This document shows positions 22,365 to 34,048 of a stretch of 64,000 nt of DNA, piece after piece. Source of the DNA: Isoetes taiwanensis (taxonomy: Eukaryota > Streptophyta > Lycopodiopsida > Isoetales > Isoetaceae); contig JAJEKV010000103.1 in the NCBI GenBank assembly GCA_021234155.1, positions 620,001 to 684,000 of the forward strand. Direction: 5' to 3'. The translations under genes and the position numbers were made by a program. The notes under the pieces were generated by a model, which did not search any database, was not told the DNA's origin, and saw only the letters and a list, made by a program, of their open reading frames with translations. Each line of letters starts with the position of its first letter. Position 1 is the first letter of the stretch.

Positions 22365-25300
22365 TCACCAAGGTAAGGAACAAGAGCTTACCTCTGCAAG
22401 CAAGGACTTTTCATCCCAGTGTATATCATCTTCAACAACCTGAAACACAAGAATAATTTCCTTACTGTGATCCAAAGATATAAACAACTAATTGCCTCCC
22501 TATATTCATCCCCTTAGTTCTTATTCTTTAGCAGATGGGATTCCATGTTCAATCCAACTTGGCCATAAAAGGTAAGAACTTAATAACAAGTATAAATAAC
22601 AAAATGCAAAAACTGAACAAACTGAATAAATGATAGTACACCTTCCGAAATATAATTTTGAAGGGCATACAGATGAACAACAAAGAAACTAATCAAACAT
22701 ACCTTCCAAGCTGGCAAAAGAGCTGATATTAGTGGTCTCAAGTCAATCCCAGACTCCTGTATGAGATTATAAGTAAGTTCTCCAAGTTAAGAGCATTCTT
22801 CTGTGTAAAGGTGGAAATGTATTATGTATTTAGCTTACAGCTATTGGTAATGGATAAGGCAAACTGCTATCAAGCTCCTTCTTAGTTGGAAGCCTTTGAT
22901 TAAACTGGTCATTTGTTGCACTCTGAAAAACCACAATCACTGCCGAGTTGGACCACTATTATGACGTCACTAAAGCTAAGCAGCTCCCCATACCAATTAT
23001 GGATGCATGTAGAGTTGATTGGTACATGTTAATATGCAAAAATAAACTCACTTCAACTGACATGCCAAACTAAATATTAAACAAGAAGGTGAATGAACTA
23101 CTATAAAAGTAAAATAAAACAATCTTTGAAGCCATCACCATATTTTACAGCAATAAATGCTATTCTTCACCTATCAAGTTAATCAAATTTATTTTCACTG
23201 GCAAAGTTGTGGATGAGAAGGGCTACTTGTGCACGAGAACAGCTTTGACTTGATACTTGCCTCAGTATATATTTCTTCTGCAATGATCTCGATCTCAGGC
23301 ATCCTTTTAGCTTCTACATCGCAAACAGAAAGTTGTATGTAGCTTTAGGCATAAATTGGACATTCCAAAGTTTACTACAATAAAGGACATGGTTGCTACA
23401 CATTTATACACTCTTCCAATTATAAATCTGTTCTGACAAGAACTTAACATGATACCCTCTTCCACCATGCATCCGGAGTGGTCGGAGCCCTGCCGTCTAG
23501 GCCTGCACAATGGAGTAGTACTTGAAGATTGCGATAAGAATATAAGGTATAAATTCATAAATAACATAAGACAAACCTTGGGATACTTGTTGCCGGACTT
23601 CTCGGCATGATGCCAATCTTCTCTGGTGGTGTTTCTGAATCCCATCCCACTTTTGAAAATGTGCGTGGAATCTTTTGCATGTAAAACAACCATGTTCCAT
23701 CATCAATTATCAAGATGACTGACTCAGAGATAACGAAAAACGGAAAACCATTCATTCATGCACCATAACTATGCTCAAAATAGCACAAGATGAAAAAAAA
23801 AAAGAAAAAGGGATGAGAATTAATATCCAAATTCAAAACATGCCAAGATTGTTAAAAAAGAAATTGCGTAAAAGTGGCATAGTAGAACCCAATGGTTGGT
23901 CTACTTGGCAATCCCATAAACACGTTTCCTATTATAGCTTCGTTAGACTGGTTTTCGCCCACATGAGGACACACCTCCATTAGAGCCGGTTCACATGCAA
24001 CCATCATCGAGAGCGGGGCTGTTTTACACAGTGCAAATTGGCGTTGCCGGACGATGGTGGGCGTAAAAGGGCTAGAGAAAGAAGATTCCTGCAACCAGCA
24101 GAAATTCCGTTAAGTATTTTGACGAAAAATCAACGAACAAATCTAGCCACGTTGCAAACATCTAGTTGGCCACATAAGCAATCTAAAATAATGAGAATTA
24201 AAAATTTTCCACGTCAAGACATGTTTTAAAGTAAACTGAACTAGCAAAGAAGCACAACAGAAAGTTTTGAGTCTGCAATGTGAAGCTACCAGATGTAATA
24301 AAATCAACACTAAATGCACCTGTCATATTTTGTATAACAAACAACAAATGCATCTGATACCAATTATATAATTTTAAAATATAGCATGCCTTATGTCATA
24401 TATTGCTACACCCCCCACGTCTCCCACCCGATGGTAGCCAGTGGGTTTTGAACCCTGATGGGGATCACCAAAATCCAAGACCTTACACTAAACCACCACA
24501 ACGATGGGCATGTCACGTGTCATTGTCATATATCATATACTAGTAGAAGTGTTGCTATACATCATGGTTGCATCACGTGTCATTTTTATATGTTACATAC
24601 TTCTAGAAGTGTTGCTCTATATCATGGTTGTGTCATGTATTATATAATAATAGAAGTGCTATTATGGTTGTGCCATGTGTCATATAATACTAGAAGTATT
24701 GTCCTCTCCTCTTTTGTTTTAACTACTAGTAGGTAGGCTAAGTTTCCTTATTTTCTCTACGTGAATGGTGCAATGAGGAATTCTAGGTCATTGATTTACG
24801 AGCATGAAAGCTATTAACATCGATAAACATCTATAGACTCAATTTCCAAAAAACATTTCTATTTCCCTAATTCTATTTAGAATATTGCAAGCCACATTGC
24901 AAGAATAAGACACAAGTACCTTATGGCTCATTCCCTTTTCCTGCAGGAGGTAATTTCAAATAATGCTTCTATAGGACAACTATGTTTCACTAGGCTTAGA
25001 TATTAGAAGTTGTCACAGTTAGTGTAGCGTGCAGTCCAACTCATAAAAGCCCATAGCTATTTTTTATTTCTCATTGTATCTTATCTTATGGCAGATCCAT
25101 TTTTCATGTGCTATAAGAGACGAGAAGGCATTTTCAAATAAAGCTCTATGCTTGGATGTTAGATGTTGTCGTGATACGAACTTCAGCTCCAATGCTCGTA
25201 CAAATAAATATTGACAAGTCTAACTAGCCTATTTTGAGATCCCCACAACTTGCACTTTTCTTGAACCTTTGAAGCTAGTCCCAATATGCTAGTCTATTCA

Positions 25301-27307
25301 TAGAATTTTTGCAAACCCCCAAACACACAAACCCCACCTCCCCTTTTCTTTTCTTTCTTTAGTGCAACAACCCTATCTTGAGTGCCACCTTATCTGAAAG
25401 CCTAGGCTATCTACGTGTCCTAAAATTTAATGTGGACGTTCACCTGGTCCTTAGATCTTGATCTAGGCAAAGGGAAGGTTGAGAAAACACGCACCGTGTC
25501 ACACAGGTCGCTCCTTTCAAATTGTTAACAATTACTTCTTTCTTCGAACCATTAGAAACTAATTCACTCTAACCGACCAAACATAGAAACAATTTCAACA
25601 GAGCAACAAAGCAGCTCAAACCCTCCCAAAAATACCGAGCAACAAAGCAACTCAAACCCTCCCAAAAATACCATGTTCCATACAATACGACCCAACAATC
25701 ATATTCCAGACCATTGCTTGAGATGCCTGACTCAATACGAAAGAAATTGGATGCACTTAATGCCATAGGGGCAACTTCATTTATGGTTTAGGAATCATGA
25801 CACAGCATTGTTTGCAACAATTGTATTCAACAATTGTATTCAGTCACATTTTGCTAAGATGATTGTTAAGAATGCTGCAATACTAAAGCTTTCAAGTCAA
25901 GTGCAATACTAGAGCTTTCGAGTCAAGTTCTACTGGCGAGTTAAGAATGCTGCAATACTAGAGCTTTCAAGTCGAGTGCAATTCTAGAGCTTTCAAGTCA
26001 AGTTCTACTAGCAGGTTGACTAATACTTTTTATTTATTCTCGTTTGTTATGGTATCTTAGGATATAAGTTACGAGATCGAGCATGGAGAACCATGTATGA
26101 ATCACTGACAAGTAGAATATGTTCTAGTATGGTGGCATATCAAAATATGGAATGTCCTTGCATCCCATTTGTAACCAAAGTGCCATCAGACCATCACATG
26201 GAGAATACGATTCTCTTACACCGTACAAGAGGTACGCAGTTCCTTGATTTTCTTAATCTGCTAATTACTCCAAAGGTAAAAGACCTCTAGAATGACCTAT
26301 GATTGATATGAAAAGCTGAAGTCTGAAATCATTATACTTGGCATTTGAAAGTGCATATTAGAAAGCTCTGATTCCATAAACCTAAAATTTACTATAAATA
26401 AGTGACAAAGATTCACTATGTACACTGTTTGTAGAGTTGATTAAACAGATTAAAAAAAGGGATTGGAGAATTGAACCCCAGGCCCCAAAAGACATATTTT
26501 TTCCTTAGTCTAGGAAGTCGATAAATTTCCCTTCAAAAAGAGGGTGTGGCTTGTTTAAAATAGAACTTTTAGGTTCTAGATCGACCTATACAAGCATTAA
26601 AGTCTCCAACAAGATTCTTGTAATGATTTCATGAAATGATTTGACACCCCAAAATTTAAATAACAAACTGTAATGCCCAGGTTATGAGAGATCAAACAGA
26701 ATACTTGACGAAGAATTCTAGAAAGGAAGGGGGTTCTTATTTGCCACAGTTTGCAGTTCGAGACACAGAGAGTATGCAATCTTATTTCTGGATAATCCTT
26801 TGAGCTGGAAACAGAGCCACTAAACCAATAGATCACACAGCCTAATATCATTCATGATCTTAATTTATTGAAACAAGCCCGACTTTCATAAGCAGCACAC
26901 ATCTTGCCGTCCTGAAGATGATGTTAATCGCCTGAATCCTTTTTTTATTTGTTTATCATAGAACTCCAACTAATTCATAAGAATTGTTTCTTATCTGCCC
27001 AGAATTCATCAAACATATGATTCAAGGTGCATTTTTCTCATGACACACAAAACACCCCAAGGATTCAGCCCAACTGACCAAATCAGGCCCTATTGGTATT
27101 TTACTTCATCTATTTGCCATGCTCTGCTTAAAAGTGAAAGAATGCATCTGCAATGATCTGCTAGTGGTCTAAAGAGATAATCTTGTAACATAGAATCAAA
27201 ATAATGATAACCTTCATCAATTAAACCACTACAACAATGAATTCATACTTCTTACTCTTAAGTTTTCGTAAACTTTCAGCAATAGCAGGTCGCTCCATGC
27301 TCAAGTT
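22365..27307 (-). CDS. IFT43: Intraflagellar transport protein 43-like, spliced
   Basis: Six minus-strand exons join in phase with no stop: 23577-23671, 23456-23502, 23261-23313, 22839-22922, 22703-22756 and 22392-22439. Two more upstream exons fit the phase: 27256-27307 with a start ATG at 27298-27296 (MERPAIAESLRKLK) and 24029-24072. The C-terminal half contains MPEIEIIAEEI, then SSLPYPLPIAESGIDLRPLI, then LLPAWKVVEDDIHWDEKSLL. This matches the shape of the conserved IFT43 domain: an acidic lead-in, then IDL--L---L-P, then EDD--WD---L--E. IFT43 is a small subunit of the IFT-A complex, which carries cargo back along the axoneme and brings membrane proteins into cilia. The protein may end by read-through of the last exon (EVSSCSLPW, stop at 22365-22367) or in a further exon. 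About 157-165 residues are predicted, somewhat shorter than animal IFT43. Confidence 0.65.
23261..23313 (-). other. IFT43: IFT43-like exon with GC donor
   Basis: This exon encodes KRMPEIEIIAEEIYTE and ends ACTGAG followed by GCAAGT, a non-canonical GC donor with otherwise consensus sequence. The following intron ends in TTTTTCAG before the exon at 22922, giving a GC-AG intron. The frame is kept across the junction, which supports the call. Confidence 0.65.
24400..24510 (-). mobile_element. Probable tRNA-derived SINE in an IFT43 intron
   Basis: The minus strand has a box-A-like TGGTTTAGTGTA (24495-24484) and, about 30 bases on, a box-B-like GGTTCAAAACC (24454-24444). The spacing and order match a tRNA-type RNA polymerase III promoter. 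The sequence is not a functional tRNA: I find no acceptor stem pairing. I could not fix the 3' end or a target-site duplication. Confidence 0.45.
24498..24710. repeat. About 65-bp tandem repeat, three to four degenerate units
   Basis: The units share CATCATGGTTG, CACGTGTCAT-like words and ACTAGTAGAAGTGTTGCT-like words, repeated with decay. The array directly abuts the SINE-like sequence. Confidence 0.7.
25380..25480. repeat. Dispersed short repeat related to the 6.3-kb duplication
   Basis: The words CTAGGCTATCTACGTGTCC and CTTAGATCTTGATCTAGG appear in the same order as similar words at 6340-6440 and 6483-6580. The family is probably a small non-autonomous element, but I see no clear termini. 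Confidence 0.35.
25601..25672. repeat. 36-bp tandem duplication
   Basis: GAGCAACAAAGCAGCTCAAA and following bases occur twice, from 25601 and 25637, with one difference. Confidence 0.9.
25862..26015. repeat. Nested tandem duplication with AGAGCTTTCAAGTC units
   Basis: A unit of about 75 bp is duplicated (from 25866 and about 25942), and each copy contains a shorter internal repeat of GCAATACTAGAGCTTTC. Confidence 0.75.
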
Positions 27308-28240
27308 CTGCAAGAAAGCAGTATGCATTGTCATAACTCCAAACGAGACAAGCTAAAGTCAAATGTAAATAATCTTTAGACATCTCCCCCACAAAGCATT
27401 GAAGTTCTCATTGCATTGTTGGACTGCATGGCCAAGAGGCCGTTTCTCTCGACCGTTTCTGTACTATTGAGTGGCAGCTTATCCTCTCTGCCCACTAGAA
27501 TCCAGCATCTCAGTCTCATCTACATAAATCTGTACCATTGCTCGTAGTAAACCGTGTGTGCAAGCATATCACCATATCTGGGACTGTATGTAGTTGTACT
27601 ATGCACTTCTACTGGGCCCTCAATTTTTGTTGTTTTCATCACATACTCATGGTTATTTAAAAGAAATTTTATAAAGCTGCTAGTAGATGTGGTACTAGAA
27701 TTTCAACTTAAGTCATGTATTGGTTTCAATGGCCAACTTAAGTAATGACAGGAAAACACAAGTGGTTCGAACCAGCAATTGAACTAAAATTCTCTGGAAA
27801 TTTTTTGAGTAGCTTCTGCTTGACAGGTTCATACACACCCAATTAGTTAGTCAAGTTCAATTGCCTCCAAGCATAGGATGTAAGGCCCCTCTGAACCCCT
27901 GATAGAATAGCACTTCCCTGTGCCATCTATGATCCTTTACTTCCTACCAAGTTCTGAAGGGCATAAATAACTTCACTTAGGGTCCTCCTTCTCTGTGCCT
28001 CCTTCCCCTTGCATTCATGGTTAAATATTTGCTAAAAATATGATGCATTCGCAGAGCTGCTTGTCATAAGCACCAAAACTTCATGCAGATGTGGATGTTC
28101 TTAGCAGTCATAACATTTGTTTGCTTTGTTTAATAAGTTGTCTAAAATATTATGATTCTTACAGTCTGGCTTTTGATACAAAGTAAAATAGAGTTTTTTA
28201 TGGAAATTTATAACCTGTAAATAAACAAGAAAGCACTTAC

Positions 28241-28317
28241 GGTAGAACTCCAGCAACGTTTCCATTTCAACCGAATAAAGACCCTTAAGAGATAATCCTT
28301 CCACCCAATTGAGCTGC
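28241..28317 (-). other. Candidate upstream exon of the IFT43-like gene
   Basis: Bounded by an acceptor in TTTTTGCAG and a consensus donor (ACC then GTAAGTGC) on the minus strand. One frame reads QLNWVEGLSLKGLYSVEMET. If the start ATG is at 27298, this would be a 5' untranslated exon; it could also hold an alternative start (METLLEFY), but that frame hits a stop in the next exon. Confidence 0.4.
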
Positions 28318-28689
28318 CTGCAAAAACCTACATATGCGTAACGCGATATCGTCTATAAGCGTAATAAGAAACCTTCAAACAAGTATCTTAAAAATGGAAG
28401 TTACAATAAGAACGAACTAGATAGTTAGGCATTACCCACCAAACAAAATACGAAGAAAGTTGGCAGACAAGACTGCAGCAGGTTACGGCAGGCCGACGGT
28501 CCACTGCAGGACTTTCTTGAAGTTGGAAGCGACGAGACTTTCTTGAAAGGACACAAGCAACTAATTTTTAACATCATCCAACTAAATCACACTAAGCCTA
28601 AACCGAGAAAATAATTTCAAACAAACAAATTAAATAACGCCAAATGGATAGTTAACTGTTCCAAAAAGGAATTGTCAATTCTATTGCAT

Positions 28690-28930
28690 CTGTACTCCTT
28701 GGGAAGCTTAGTCAACAGTTTAGAGGAGCCCTATGCAGAGGTATCCTATTATACTGAGCATATGCACAGCCCTAAACATGACAAATATATTCTGATGCAA
28801 TTGCCTGGAATTGGGGAGCCGCCAAACTATAATACTCCATCTAGCCACTAGTTTTGAGAATGCCTATCTCTAGCCACTAGTTTAGAGGATGCCTATACAG
28901 AGGTAACCCTGTTATACTGAGTATAATCAC
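28690..28930. repeat. Diverged tandem duplication
   Basis: Words around AGTTTAGAGGAGCCCTATGC and TATACTGAGCATAT recur about 165 bp downstream with substitutions. Confidence 0.6.
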
Positions 28931-29599
28931 AGACCCTCTAATCCAAGAAAAGATAGGAGGCTTACAAAGCAATATGCAGAGTCATAACCTCAAAAACGAA
29001 CCAAGAATTGATCTTATGCCCCAGCACATATACGTTCTTTACCAGTTTGCAACATTAGATGCTGATAATAATTGATTAAGATAAGCCTAGGAAGGAAATA
29101 AGGAGCGATGAGTAGCCACATTGGAGATACAGAATGCTGCATTTTCATATAGAATTTTTGGTTCTGCAACACATCAGCAGCAAGGTACGCAGATCAAAAT
29201 GTGGATTGACTACCATTATTGTCCTACATCATAGCAAAGGGGGACGTTTTGGTCCTTAGACTGGCAGCTGGCAACTTAGAGACATACAGACTGGCATACC
29301 TTTGCGTTAACGAATTAAAAGAGTCATAGACTGTATAATTGCCATATAAAGGCTAGCACCAGAGAAATTATCACTCAGGCCCTGTTCATCAGATAAAACT
29401 TTTAATCATGTCATGCAGAGGTTTTTACTAAAGAATGCATTGCACATGCCTTTGCAGCTAGAACTGACGCCACCACATCTAAACATCAACTTGCACAGAT
29501 TACAGAGCAAAATCTGGCAAATAGACATGTTGGTCAATGCCAAAGTGAGAACCCGAAATGCAAATGGCATGACAGGGTAACTCACGTCTCAAATGCCAG

Positions 29600-30055
29600 G
29601 ACGTCATTATTCTGTGATGCCGGAAACTATGATCTTGAATATGATCTTGATTAAGGCTGGGCAAAGCTACGATAAATAGGAGCTAGAAAAACCCTAATTT
29701 ACCTTTGTGAATCATCTTCTGACCTAACCTAGGCGACGGTCTAAAACGGCCATTGAATTTTGAAAACAGTCTATTCTAGATCATGATCAAATGGCTTAAG
29801 CCACATCCAACTCAAATTATCCTGTGATGCCGGGAACTATGATCTTGAATATGATCTTAATTAAGGCTGAAATAGAGCTACGATAAATAGAGCTAACAAA
29901 ACCCTGATTTATTTTTGCAAAGCATCATAAGGCGTCGATACATACCTTTGTGGAGCATCTTCTGCTCTAACCAAAGCGACGGTCCAGAACGGCCTTCGAA
30001 TTTTGAAGGACCGAATTTTGCAGAGTATGATCAAATGGCTTAATAAGCCATAACT
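29600..30055 (-). repeat. Duplicated upstream region with paired first-exon-like sequences
   Basis: A block of about 210 bp beginning TGTGATGCCGG is present twice, from 29613 and 29823. In each copy the minus strand holds an ATG followed a few codons later by AAAG and a consensus-like donor (GTAAAT in one, GTATGT in the other). This is what a duplicated promoter plus first exon would look like for the minus-strand gene. Transcription from here is inference. Confidence 0.55.
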
Positions 30056-30069
30056 AAGACGGATTTTTT

Positions 30070-30138
30070 GACACGTAGATAGGCTAGGCTATCTACGTCA
30101 CGTGTCACATTGTGAATAGCCTAGCCTATCCACGTGTC
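30070..30138. repeat. 23-bp inverted repeat
   Basis: GACACGTAGATAGGCTAGGC (start of the 30070-30092 arm) is the reverse complement of the 30116-30138 arm with one mismatch. The left arm also overlaps a smaller palindrome, ACGTAGATAG with CTATCTACGT. It shares words with the repeat family at 6.3 and 25.4 kb. Confidence 0.8.
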
Positions 30139-31858
30139 GGGCCACTTGTGGTCAGGCTGTTACGCTAAAAAAAAAGAAAAGAAAACGTTGCTCAATAAAG
30201 AGCCATCCAAATTTGAAGTCCTTTGCTTGTGCCTTTATTACCAAAGCTATGGGGTAAACTATTGCCACAATTAGCAACACTGAAAAAGAGGACATACAAG
30301 GGGAACTCCTAGTATTATATTACTTACATTCTATGAATAGACCTCCAAATCTGAAGGAAAAGAATGTGAGGAATCATAAATCTAGTTAATTTCAAAGTGG
30401 TCCAAAACCTTCCTTTTTTTAAGAAGTAGATAGAAGTCTTCTTAGAAATGGCCACCTCATGAGCATAGAAAAATGGGCATGGCAGACACCCAAGGCACGC
30501 GCCATGAACTACTATATAGGCACATATTCATGCCTCCAACACATATCTTAATGCATGGTCATGACTAATGTTAGGATTATTGGAACACGGGCTCTGCGAT
30601 CGATGAAATTTGCCTAATATATTACATGTATGTGGTAAGATGTTGACTTATGAAACATAAAACTTAGTAAACTTAGTAACAAATTTTAAGGGAGCCAAGG
30701 CGGCATCATTCAAGGCATAAGATAACATAAACAAGGCTAAAGTCCATGAGGCAAGGCTGGGAGATGCTGGGACGGAAGGGGAGCCATGTGGAGGGTGAGG
30801 ACCCACTAAGGACAGGCCCAAATCTAAGGTAGGGAAAGAAATGTCCGAAATGCTGAGAGCAGGCAAGACAGGGATGTAAGGGGGAAAAGACTGAACTTTT
30901 GGGGGACTTTTAAGAGTAGAGAGGGTGACACTTTTGAGACACTCAAGACACATGCTATAGGAAGATGCCAGGGTCCACAAAAGCCTAAAATACGGCCCTA
31001 AAGGGGAGCTTGATGCCCCACATGGCATTCAAAATGTTGAAAAAGATCCTTTGCTCACCTTAGCAAGTGGTTCCTTTCATGCATCTTCCTAGCTTCTTTT
31101 GCACCCCTTGCCTCTTACTTCATTAGCACTACTCCAAGCTGGTCCTCGTCTCTATTCTATTTATTGGGTGCCTCCCTTGCTTCCCCTCTTCCAATTCCTT
31201 CCACTACATTGCTCATACTGCAAGAGTCGACTTCAACTTCAACCTCCACCTCGATTTCGGCTCTCGCGCATATAATTTTGGTTCTTGCTCTTGTCCAGAT
31301 GATGTCTTATGTTTCTTGTGTGCATGCTTGATGATTTGCTTTGCAACTTTGCTTGCTATTTAAGCTTAAGTCTTCTTTGTGATTGGTTCACACTTTTGGT
31401 TTGGTCCCAACAATCATGTCAAAAGATATTGCTTTAGGGTGAAGCTTTGGCTTAGAAATGATATTCCTAGGCAATCTCTCTGAGAACATGCGTGGATTCA
31501 GGCTCCAAGACGGAATTGCGGGTCACGGGTGGAAGTAAAATACCGTGGAGACGACTGGAGCTAGCATACATACAGGGTCTAGAGGCATAAACCAACAAAA
31601 ATAACCTCAAGGTAAATGGATGTTAGAGGAAGGCACACACTTTATGCAATGTGTCCTCCTTTGAAGTTTAATTGAGGGTGTAAATTTACAGAAGGTACAA
31701 TTATGAATTGCCTATTGTAGCAGGTGTTGAAGTGCTCCAGGCCTAGTTAAATCTATGCACTCAAATAGTAAGTATTGGATCAAATATGGTGCAAAGTGAT
31801 ATATTTGTTTGCAGAAATAAAACAAAAATGCTGTTATTTTCTTGCAGTGTCACCCCTC
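30139..31858. other. Intergenic DNA and presumed NAC promoter region
   Basis: A 126-codon minus-strand frame (30648-31028) has no recognisable domain and looks like chance. An acceptor-like TTTTCTTGCAG at 31837-31847, just before the NAC start, suggests that the NAC gene has an intron in its 5' untranslated region. I see no certain TATA box. Confidence 0.4.
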
Positions 31859-33140
31859 ATGCACAGGCACTCTCTGGTACCTCCGGGTTTCAGATTCCAT
31901 CCAACTGATCAAGAATTAGTCGGATATTATCTGCAAAAAAAGGTAGCCTCCAAAAGAATTGATCTGGACGTTATCAGAGAGATAGATCTGTACAAAATGG
32001 AGCCGTGGGATTTACAGGGTAAGAATTTGGCTTCAAATTAGCCGATGTTACAGAGTTTTATGTGCAATTCTCGTTTTTACTTGTTTTTGTGCAGAAAGAT
32101 GTATGACGGGATCTCCTGAACAGACAGACTGGTATTTTTTTAGCCACAAAGACAAGAAATACCCGACTGGGACTAGAACAAATCGGGCTACTGCTGCAGG
32201 TTTTTGGAAGGCCACTGGTAGAGATAAGGCCATTCGAACTACTTACAAGGTTATAGGAATGAGAAAAACCTTGGTTTTCTATAAAGGCAGAGCTCCCAAT
32301 GGTCAGAAAACCGACTGGATTATGCATGAATATAGACTCGAAGATGATGAGAACAATAGCGGTTCACTTGTAAGTATAAAGCATAGTTTCATTAAATTAA
32401 AAAAAAAAAAATACTTTTCCTCCCTTTTTTTCCCCTTTTCCCTCAACATTTTTAAACATAGCAATACCCCTAAAAAGTCTGGAATCATGTTCATGAAATT
32501 TCATCTCTACTCTTTACCTTGTTTGCACTCTAACACAACTACTCAATTCCCATTTCCCTTTCTACAGGAAGATGGCTGGGTTGTTTGCCGCGTGTTTCGC
32601 AAGAGCAATACCCAACGAACCCAAGATGACATCTCAAGTTGCAGAGAAACCCAACAAGCATTAATGTTCGACTTGCCATCAAATAGAAATTCTTATGCTT
32701 CTTCTTCAGATAAAACCAAAATGGTTCACTCATTTGCTTACAAGCAAATGGCTCCTCAAACAGCAGATGGTTGTGGCACATCACATGATGTTTTCTTACA
32801 GCTACCTGATTTGGAAAGTCCCAAGGTCCATTCTTCCCTTGCTCATTTTGGCACCAAAGATGTCCCTTCCAGTAATAGCAGTAACATGAGGAACAACAAC
32901 TGCCCTTCTCCTTTCTCGCTTACTACTACCGAATTTGAAGTTCCTGAGGTTAAATCAGTGGTTACGCAAGAAATGCATGACTGGAGAATGGATAACACAC
33001 AAAGAAATTCAAGGTTCCAAAATGTAGATCCCACCAATAATGACCAATTTGGTGATCTTGGTCTCATACTTCGATTCAACAAAGAGAGACCTAATTATTC
33101 ATCCAATTCTGACATCCAGTTTTGGAATGCCCCCAGATGA
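31859..33140 (+). CDS. NAC transcription factor, VND/NST/SMB-like
   Basis: Three exons, 31859-32018, 32095-32369 and 32568-33140, join in phase into 335 residues. The NAC DNA-binding domain is complete: [16 protein letters not shown] (residues 6-21), [16 protein letters not shown] (38-53), [20 protein letters not shown] (65-84), [10 protein letters not shown] (91-100), [16 protein letters not shown] (108-123) and [11 protein letters not shown] (147-157). DLQERC and the [13 protein letters not shown] block are typical of the VNS group, which switches on secondary wall, water-conducting cell and root-cap programmes. The C-terminal half is Ser/Asn/Gln-rich and unlike the domain, as expected for an activation region, and ends QFWNAPR. 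The exon positions match the usual NAC structure. All splice sites are GT-AG. The ATG chosen is the first one after the acceptor-like site at 31847. Confidence 0.93.
32370..32567 (+). other. NAC intron 2, open in frame
   Basis: The intron is 198 nt, a multiple of three, and has no stop in the reading frame of the flanking exons. Retention would insert 66 residues between the main NAC domain and the WVVCRVF motif. The junctions (CTT then GTAAGT; TTTCTACAG then GAA) are good consensus sites, so splicing is expected to be efficient. Confidence 0.8.
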
Positions 33141-34048
33141 CAATTTCGATGAAAATAAAATTGAAATGTACTAATATTTATTGTATATCATACAACCATT
33201 CATATTCATTGTTAATAACAAAAATGATTTAATAATTTAGCCATTGAGTTCTCTTTACTAGAGGCAGTAAACTTATTTGTAGAGATGTAGATATTTTAGT
33301 GTTTTTTTTTTTTCTATGAAAGGGAACCTATTAATAACTCAAGAAGGAAACCTTAAATAGCAAGCATAAAATCTCAAGGCAAACTAGTAAAGGATCACTA
33401 CGAGCAAGCTGATGTTTCTAGAGTTAGAATCTAATCTAACTGTCGTAGCCTTAGGTAGCAGCTCAAAATTGACACACACACAACAACCACTAAACCATGT
33501 CGGCATAGGTGTGATGCAAGAATTTTGCATTATTCTTAAAACTCATACACCTGTAAGGATCAATCAGCAATGTTGTGTTGATGCTAAATTCAGGATACTT
33601 CTCAAATTTAATAGTTTTTTGATGTGGCAAGAAGTTCCGTTATTCACTTTCAAAGAATCCACCATTGTGACGTTCCAGTATAACATACGATCCGAATACT
33701 TATATTATACTGTCACGTCACACGTACATGTCATCATGACAAGTACTGGCGAGACGTAAAGGGTTGCATCTAGGGGGCAACTTCGTAAGTTGTGCATGTG
33801 AATTAAACATATACAACTAAAAGGCCCTTGCCAAGTGGCAATAAACCATTGGATCCCTTTTTAACCTAACCCTAGAAGTTAACATATAAGGGCTTTCCTT
33901 AAACCCTAAACCTTTCTTCTTTCGCATTTAGGGTTTCTTTGAGCCATTCCTGCCAAGCCAAGACCCTAGTTCGCATTGCCCGGCTCCAAAAAGCCGCATT
34001 TGCACAACAGATCTTCCAGCAGCAGTCGCCTTCAGCCTGAACGAAGGC
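33141..34048. other. Intergenic DNA
   Basis: AATAAA-like words at 33155-33160 could serve as the NAC polyadenylation signal. A 115-codon frame at 33412-33759 shows no known motif. Near 33884-33960 there is a TATA-like CATATAAGG followed by AAACCCTAAACC and TTTAGGGTTTC, words often found near plant gene starts. Confidence 0.4.

Noticed and set aside
24498-24710. CRISPR-like regular repeats
   Set aside because: The units are degenerate and directly adjacent, without unique spacers, in a plant nuclear context; it is a minisatellite.
30648-31028. 126-codon minus-strand open frame
   Set aside because: Proline- and serine-rich low-complexity translation without motif, splice or promoter support; likely chance.
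32103-33140. 345-codon single-exon reading of the NAC gene
   Set aside because: It lacks the conserved N-terminal NAC subdomains and reads through intron 2. The three-exon model restores the full NAC domain with consensus splice sites.
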